Assembly: GCA_035295745.1 (NCBI GenBank)
Contig: DATGIL010000021.1
Span: 62,001 to 126,000, forward strand
Direction of reading: 5' to 3'
Origin: JAIQFL01 sp035295745
Lineage (GTDB): Bacteria > Acidobacteriota > Terriglobia > Bryobacterales > Bryobacteraceae
DNA: 64,000 bases
Part shown: piece by piece, positions 60,258 to 64,000 of the stretch
Layout of the letters: every line of letters begins with the position of its first letter
Numbering within the stretch: position 1 is the first letter of the stretch
Made by a program: the position numbers and the translations under genes
The notes under the pieces: model-generated
Told to the model about the DNA's origin: nothing
Database searches by the model: none
The model's input: the letters and a program-made list of their open reading frames with translations, nothing else

Positions 60258-60666
60258 CGTCCATGCTCCTCACCACGCGCGGGCGAATCTCCCGCACAGG
60301 CTGTAGTTCGTTAAATGTCAGTCCAGGCCCTTGGGAAGGCGCCGGACAATCTTTGTACACCACGCGCTCCAACACTTCTGATCCGGAATCGCGCGGCGCC
60401 GGCACCGCGCGCGACGCCAGCAGCGTGTGGTCGGCAAGCGCGCCGCTCAACACCAGCGCGATGCCGGCCAGCACATTGCGCCACCGCAAAGAACCGGCCC
60501 ATGCCACCGGCCCCCACCAGCGACGCCACCAGGAGACCGATTGCCCACCGGTCTGTTGCTGGTAGGCCCGCATCACGCGCGCATCGAACGCCGGGGAAAC
60601 TTCCGGCGGCTCCGCCTTCGCCTGACGCAGCAGTTCGTTCAGTTGATCGTCATTCAGCGGGTTCAT
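60247..60666 (-). CDS. Anti-sigma-like membrane protein
   Basis: A 139-aa protein. A helical N terminus (DDQLNELLRQAKAEPPEVSPAF) is followed by Trp-rich residues and one membrane helix near 62-80 (NVLAGIALVLSGALADHTLL). A short exported tail follows. ATG 60666 overlaps the sigma gene stop by 4 bases. No zinc motif. Role inferred from gene order. Confidence 0.7.
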   Translation of the reverse strand: MNPLNDDQLNELLRQAKAEPPEVSPAFDARVMRAYQQQTGGQSVSWWRRWWGPVAWAGSLRWRNVLAGIALVLSGALADHTLLASRAVPAPRDSGSEVLERVVYKDCPAPSQGPGLTFNELQPVREIRPRVVRSMDDDQ

Positions 60667-61244
60667 CGCAAACTCCCCTTCGGACGGGCCTTGGCTTGAT
60701 TCCACAAAGGCGCCAGAATCCGGCGAAGCCGCGCCCGCGCCCGATGCAGCCGCGACTTCACCGTCCCTGTATCGCACCCGGACATCGCCGCAATCGTCTC
60801 CAGCGACATCTCTTCGAATTCGAACAGCACCACAGCCTCCCGTTGCAGCTCGGGTAGCCCGGCAATGGCATCCTGCACAGCCTTCGCGACTGTGCCGCCT
60901 TCGCTCCCCGGCAGGACGATGCTAAGCTGCTCGGGATCTGCCTCTGGATCATCATCGAGCGGGACTTCGCGGCCGCTCGCCTGCCATCGCTGGCGAACGA
61001 GGTTGCGGACGGTTCCGCAAAGGTATTGGCGCAACGTTCCGCGCCGGAAGTCGAAGCGCCCCGGATGGCGGACCGCTCCCAGGAAGCACTCCTGTGCCAG
61101 GTCTTCCGCCACGTCGAGCGCGCCGGTCAGCCGATACGCCAGGCGAAATATGGCGTCGCGATGTGCTTCGAAAAGCACCCGAAACGCCTCGGTTTCCCCC
61201 TCCGCGGCTCGTCTGAGGAGCCTGGTTTCCTGATCGCCTGACAT
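60663..61244 (-). CDS. ECF sigma factor
   Basis: A 193-aa sigma70-family ECF factor. Region 2 has LAYRLTGALDVAEDLAQECF and region 4 has MSLETIAAMSGCDTGTVKSRLHRARARL with a complete helix-turn-helix. It heads the operon with the anti-sigma-like and DsbA-like genes. It might respond to envelope or thiol stress, judged only from its partner genes. Confidence 0.92.
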   Translation of the reverse strand: MSGDQETRLLRRAAEGETEAFRVLFEAHRDAIFRLAYRLTGALDVAEDLAQECFLGAVRHPGRFDFRRGTLRQYLCGTVRNLVRQRWQASGREVPLDDDPEADPEQLSIVLPGSEGGTVAKAVQDAIAGLPELQREAVVLFEFEEMSLETIAAMSGCDTGTVKSRLHRARARLRRILAPLWNQAKARPKGSLR

Positions 61245-61366
61245 CCCGTCCTACATGCTATTCATTGAGACCCCCGAAAAGATACGGGTAGCTTGCTCGC
61301 GCCCGCAAAATATTGCGAGACCTTTTGACTGGTATTCGTAGCCGGTTCCTGGGTCTGGGCCGCCCC

Positions 61367-62728
61367 TCAAATGCTCAACTGCGCGGGCGTCCTCCTCCGC
61401 GCCAATTCCCAATCGAATGCCACCCGTGATACAAATACCGCAGTGAACAGATTCGTGACCAACCCAATTACCAAAGTCACCGCGAATCCTCGCACCGCAG
61501 GCGTCCCGAACAGGAACAGAAAGGCACATGAGACCACCGTAGTGACATGCGTATCCACCAAGGTCCCAAAGGCCTTCGTGAATCCCGCCGCGACTGCCGC
61601 CGCGGCACTCTTCCCTGCCCGCAGTTCCTCACGAATCCTCTCAAAGATCAGAACGTTGCTGTCCACCGCCATGCCGATCGTCAGCACGACCCCGGCGATT
61701 CCCGGCAGCGTCAATACTGCCCCGAACCACGAAAGCGCCGCCAGCAGTAGCACGCCGTTCAACACCAGCGCCAACGTGGCGTTCGCGCCAGCCCAGCGGT
61801 AGTACAGCAGCATCGCCGCGACCACCGCCGCCAGTCCGGCCGCCGACGCCGCAACACCGTGGCGAATCGAGTCCGCTCCCAACGACGGTGCCACTGTTCG
61901 CTCCTGCAGCACCTCGACCCCCGCCGGCAATGCGCCCGACCGGAGATTGGCCGCCAGATCCTGGGCCTCCTCCAGCGTCCCTGCGCCCCGAATCTGGCCG
62001 GTATCGCGGATCACGTCCTCAATCACGGGAGCGCTCAACACCTGACGGTCCAACACGATCGCGGCTCGCTTGCCGATGTTCGCTTGCGTGTATGCCTCGA
62101 ACCGCCGGGCGGCTTCCTGACTGAGCGTAAAGGTGGTCACCGGACGTGACCAATCGTTGGCACTGACCCGCGCGTCCCGCAGATCGGCCCCGCGAATCAC
62201 CGGCAGACCGCTCACCAGATACCAGGCGCGGCTGGGCTCCCCCGGACCCGCGGGCTGCACCGGAAACAACTGCGTACCCAACGGAAGCACGCCGCCGTGT
62301 TGAGCCCTGGCTTCTTCCGCACTCGAATAAGGGCCGCCCTGAACGGCATACCACTCCAGAACGGTAGGACTCTCCAACGCCCGCCGGATGCGCGCCGGAT
62401 CATTCACATCGGGCAATTGCACCAGCAGTTCGTCGCCCCGGCTTCCATACGACTGCACACTCGATTCGGAAAGGCCGAACGCATTGATCCGGCGGTCGAG
62501 CACGTGCCGCGTCTGTTCCACGATTCCGGCACGCTGGGCTGGCGGCACATCCTCTACCTTGACGCGCAAGATGAAGCTCACGCCGCCGCGCAGGTCGAGT
62601 CCCAGGCGAATATTGCGACGCAGGTGATCTCGCATGACACTCGGGGACCATGGCAGTCCGACCACACTGTAGAGGCATACCACCACGATCGCCAAAATCA
62701 GAAGAGTCTGCTTGAAGAGGCGGTTCAT
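61367..62728 (-). CDS. secD: Protein translocase subunit SecD
   Basis: A 453-aa protein. ATG 62728 overlaps the secF stop by 4 bases. It has an N-terminal helix (LLILAIVVVCLYSVVGL), the LGLDLRGG motif, a periplasmic P1-type region, then five helices with the RND-like GMAVDSNVLIFERIREEL. With SecF it pulls exported proteins through SecYEG using the proton gradient. Confidence 0.95.
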   Translation of the reverse strand: MNRLFKQTLLILAIVVVCLYSVVGLPWSPSVMRDHLRRNIRLGLDLRGGVSFILRVKVEDVPPAQRAGIVEQTRHVLDRRINAFGLSESSVQSYGSRGDELLVQLPDVNDPARIRRALESPTVLEWYAVQGGPYSSAEEARAQHGGVLPLGTQLFPVQPAGPGEPSRAWYLVSGLPVIRGADLRDARVSANDWSRPVTTFTLSQEAARRFEAYTQANIGKRAAIVLDRQVLSAPVIEDVIRDTGQIRGAGTLEEAQDLAANLRSGALPAGVEVLQERTVAPSLGADSIRHGVAASAAGLAAVVAAMLLYYRWAGANATLALVLNGVLLLAALSWFGAVLTLPGIAGVVLTIGMAVDSNVLIFERIREELRAGKSAAAAVAAGFTKAFGTLVDTHVTTVVSCAFLFLFGTPAVRGFAVTLVIGLVTNLFTAVFVSRVAFDWELARRRTPAQLSI

Positions 62729-63627
62729 CGGACACCTCCCGACCAACGGTCCCACGCCACCAGAATCGGGCTGGCCACGAAGATGGAGGAGTATGTCCCG
62801 ACGATGATGCCCGCCACGAGCGCCAGCGAGAATCCGTTGAGCACCGGCCCGCCGAACGCCAGCAGGGCGAGCGCCGTCAATAAAGTCAGACCGGACGACA
62901 ACGCCGTCCGGCTGAGCGTCTGATTGATGCTCAGGTTCACCACCGCGCGAAGCGGCTCGCGAGGCATCCGCTTGCGGTTGTCGCGGATACGGTCGAAGAC
63001 CACAATCGTATCGTTCATCGAATACCCGATCAGCGTGAGCAGCGCCGCCACCACCGTCAACGAGATCTCTTTGCCGGCGAGCGAGAATAGCCCAACAGTA
63101 AGAAACGTGTCGTGAACAACGGCGATCACCGCCGCTGCGCCGTAGATCCAGCGGAATCTCCACGCCAGATAAGCCAGCATCCCGGCCGATGCGCTGGCGG
63201 TCGCCAGTAACGCCTGATGCCGCAGATCGGCTCCGATCTGCGGACCGATCGCTTCAAAGCTGCCCAGCTTGTAGCTGCCGTGCACTTCCGCCAACCCGCT
63301 AATGATCGCCTCGCGGATCGCAGTAAGATTTTCCGTCTCTTCAATCTGCGTAGAAATCAACAGTTCATTCGACCCGGTCAGATCGTGGGCCTCCACCACG
63401 GACACACCTGGCACTCGCGGCGAGATCGCCGCCCGGATCTCAGCGATCGGAGGCGTCCCCGCCCACTGCACATCCATGACGGCGCCTCCGCGGAATTCGA
63501 CTCCGTAGCGAGGTCCGCCTTTCAGAATGAGGCTGGCCAAGCCAGCCACGGTCAACAGCAGGGAGGCCGCGATGAACAGACGCTGCCTGCCGAGAAAGTC
63601 AAAACGAGTATCTTTGAATAACTCCAT
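62725..63627 (-). CDS. secF: Protein translocase subunit SecF
   Basis: A 300-aa protein. ATG 63627 follows AAGGAG. The frame continuing to 63834 runs through the repeat array and is not used. It has helix 1 near 17-37, then GVEFRGG, and five further helices with SMNDTIVVFDRIRDN. Gene order secF then secD is the reverse of the common secD-secF order. Confidence 0.95.
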   Translation of the reverse strand: MELFKDTRFDFLGRQRLFIAASLLLTVAGLASLILKGGPRYGVEFRGGAVMDVQWAGTPPIAEIRAAISPRVPGVSVVEAHDLTGSNELLISTQIEETENLTAIREAIISGLAEVHGSYKLGSFEAIGPQIGADLRHQALLATASASAGMLAYLAWRFRWIYGAAAVIAVVHDTFLTVGLFSLAGKEISLTVVAALLTLIGYSMNDTIVVFDRIRDNRKRMPREPLRAVVNLSINQTLSRTALSSGLTLLTALALLAFGGPVLNGFSLALVAGIIVGTYSSIFVASPILVAWDRWSGGVR

Positions 63628-63707
63628 ATGATTGCTCCTTTTTACCGTCTCGACCCGTCGTCGAGACTTTCGGGTACACACCAGATGCGGCGTCAACGGC
63701 CGAGAAA

Positions 63708-63890
63708 GGTCGCTTGCTGACGCGCGCGGCTCGTAATTGAGCAGAGTTCGCTTGCTGACGCGCGCGGCTCGTAATTGAGCAGAGCTTCGCTTGCCGACGC
63801 GCGCGGCTCGTAATTGGCGGGCTCGCAAGCACACGTATCCTCGCGAAGGTATGTGGGTAGCTCTACGAGCCGCGACCGTGAGGAAGCGGA
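63708..63890. repeat. Family A hairpin repeat array upstream of secF
   Basis: CGCTTGCTGACGCGCGCGGC recurs at about 63711, 63750 and 63788, with a right arm ending CCGTGAGGAAGCG near 63890. Units here are shorter (about 39 bases) because centres are lost. The last 110 bases of the window show no gene. Confidence 0.85.
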
Positions 63891-64000
63891 CCGGCTGACT
63901 TTTGGCACTCTGCGGGAACTTCAGGAGCGATCAGGAGGAGGACGACGATACAGGGGACTAAACTCAAGTACGATGAGGCGTGTTCGAGCTTCCCCGCCCT

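Overview
The window reads as a chromosomal segment of an Acidobacteriota bacterium close to Bryobacterales / Candidatus Solibacter. This is inferred from four things: a duplicated FtsX/MacB-type orphan permease, two VWFA-related secreted proteins of the acidobacterial type, a large BNR/sortilin-like exported protein, and arrays of a GC-rich hairpin repeat that I associate with Solibacter-like genomes. Coding density is high and gene strands are mixed. I see no rRNA, tRNA, CRISPR array, IS transposase, phage gene or replication origin. Layout. 1-365: hairpin-repeat array. 405-11775: acyl-CoA ligase, ADOP permease, a long coiled-coil membrane protein coupled to a small phosphodiesterase, a CAP protein, a 1088-aa BNR-propeller exoprotein and a CBM9-like protein. 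11786-12183: second repeat array. 12225-21591 (all minus): VWA protein, SDR and zinc alcohol dehydrogenase pair, PIN-domain protein with an unknown partner, prepilin peptidase, GH3 hydrolase, response regulator, second VWA protein, rhomboid protease and a small membrane protein. 21658-30205: Gfo/Idh/MocA oxidoreductase, FecR/DUF6600 protein, RlmI-like methyltransferase, then the stress block htpX-clpB-hsp20 with a good sigma70 promoter upstream of hsp20. 30504-31618: small barrel-like protein and the third repeat array. 31749-44517 (all plus) is the accessory heart of the window. Its order is ECF sigma, anti-sigma-like membrane protein, subtilisin-type S8 protease, a 39-aa Asp/Cys peptide with a near-perfect ribosome-binding site, an exported TPR-CHAT protease, a second sigma-like factor with its own anti-sigma-like protein, a frameshifted TonB-C-like protein, a periplasmic TPR-like protein, an M48 metalloprotease and a caspase-fold protein that has lost both catalytic residues. 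Three protease folds, two sigma/anti-sigma pairs and a tiny peptide in one co-directional block suggest an envelope-associated proteolytic signalling or conflict system. That is inference, and I know of no description of it. 44807-52520: FMN-dependent alpha-hydroxy-acid oxidase, Uma2 nuclease, glycosyltransferase, PIG-L deacetylase, the ftsY-ribD-ribE block and an alpha/beta hydrolase. 52841-57174 (minus): HAD phosphatase-like protein and APH-like kinase, a tannase/feruloyl-esterase remnant truncated at a repeat, a coniferyl-type aldehyde dehydrogenase and a small secreted protein. 57389-59161 (plus): a c-type cytochrome, a LamG-like protein and an unknown secreted protein. 59169-63627 (minus): a sigma/anti-sigma/DsbA-like operon and secD-secF. 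63708-63890: last repeat array. Translation was read by eye. Family names come from motifs, and no database search was possible.
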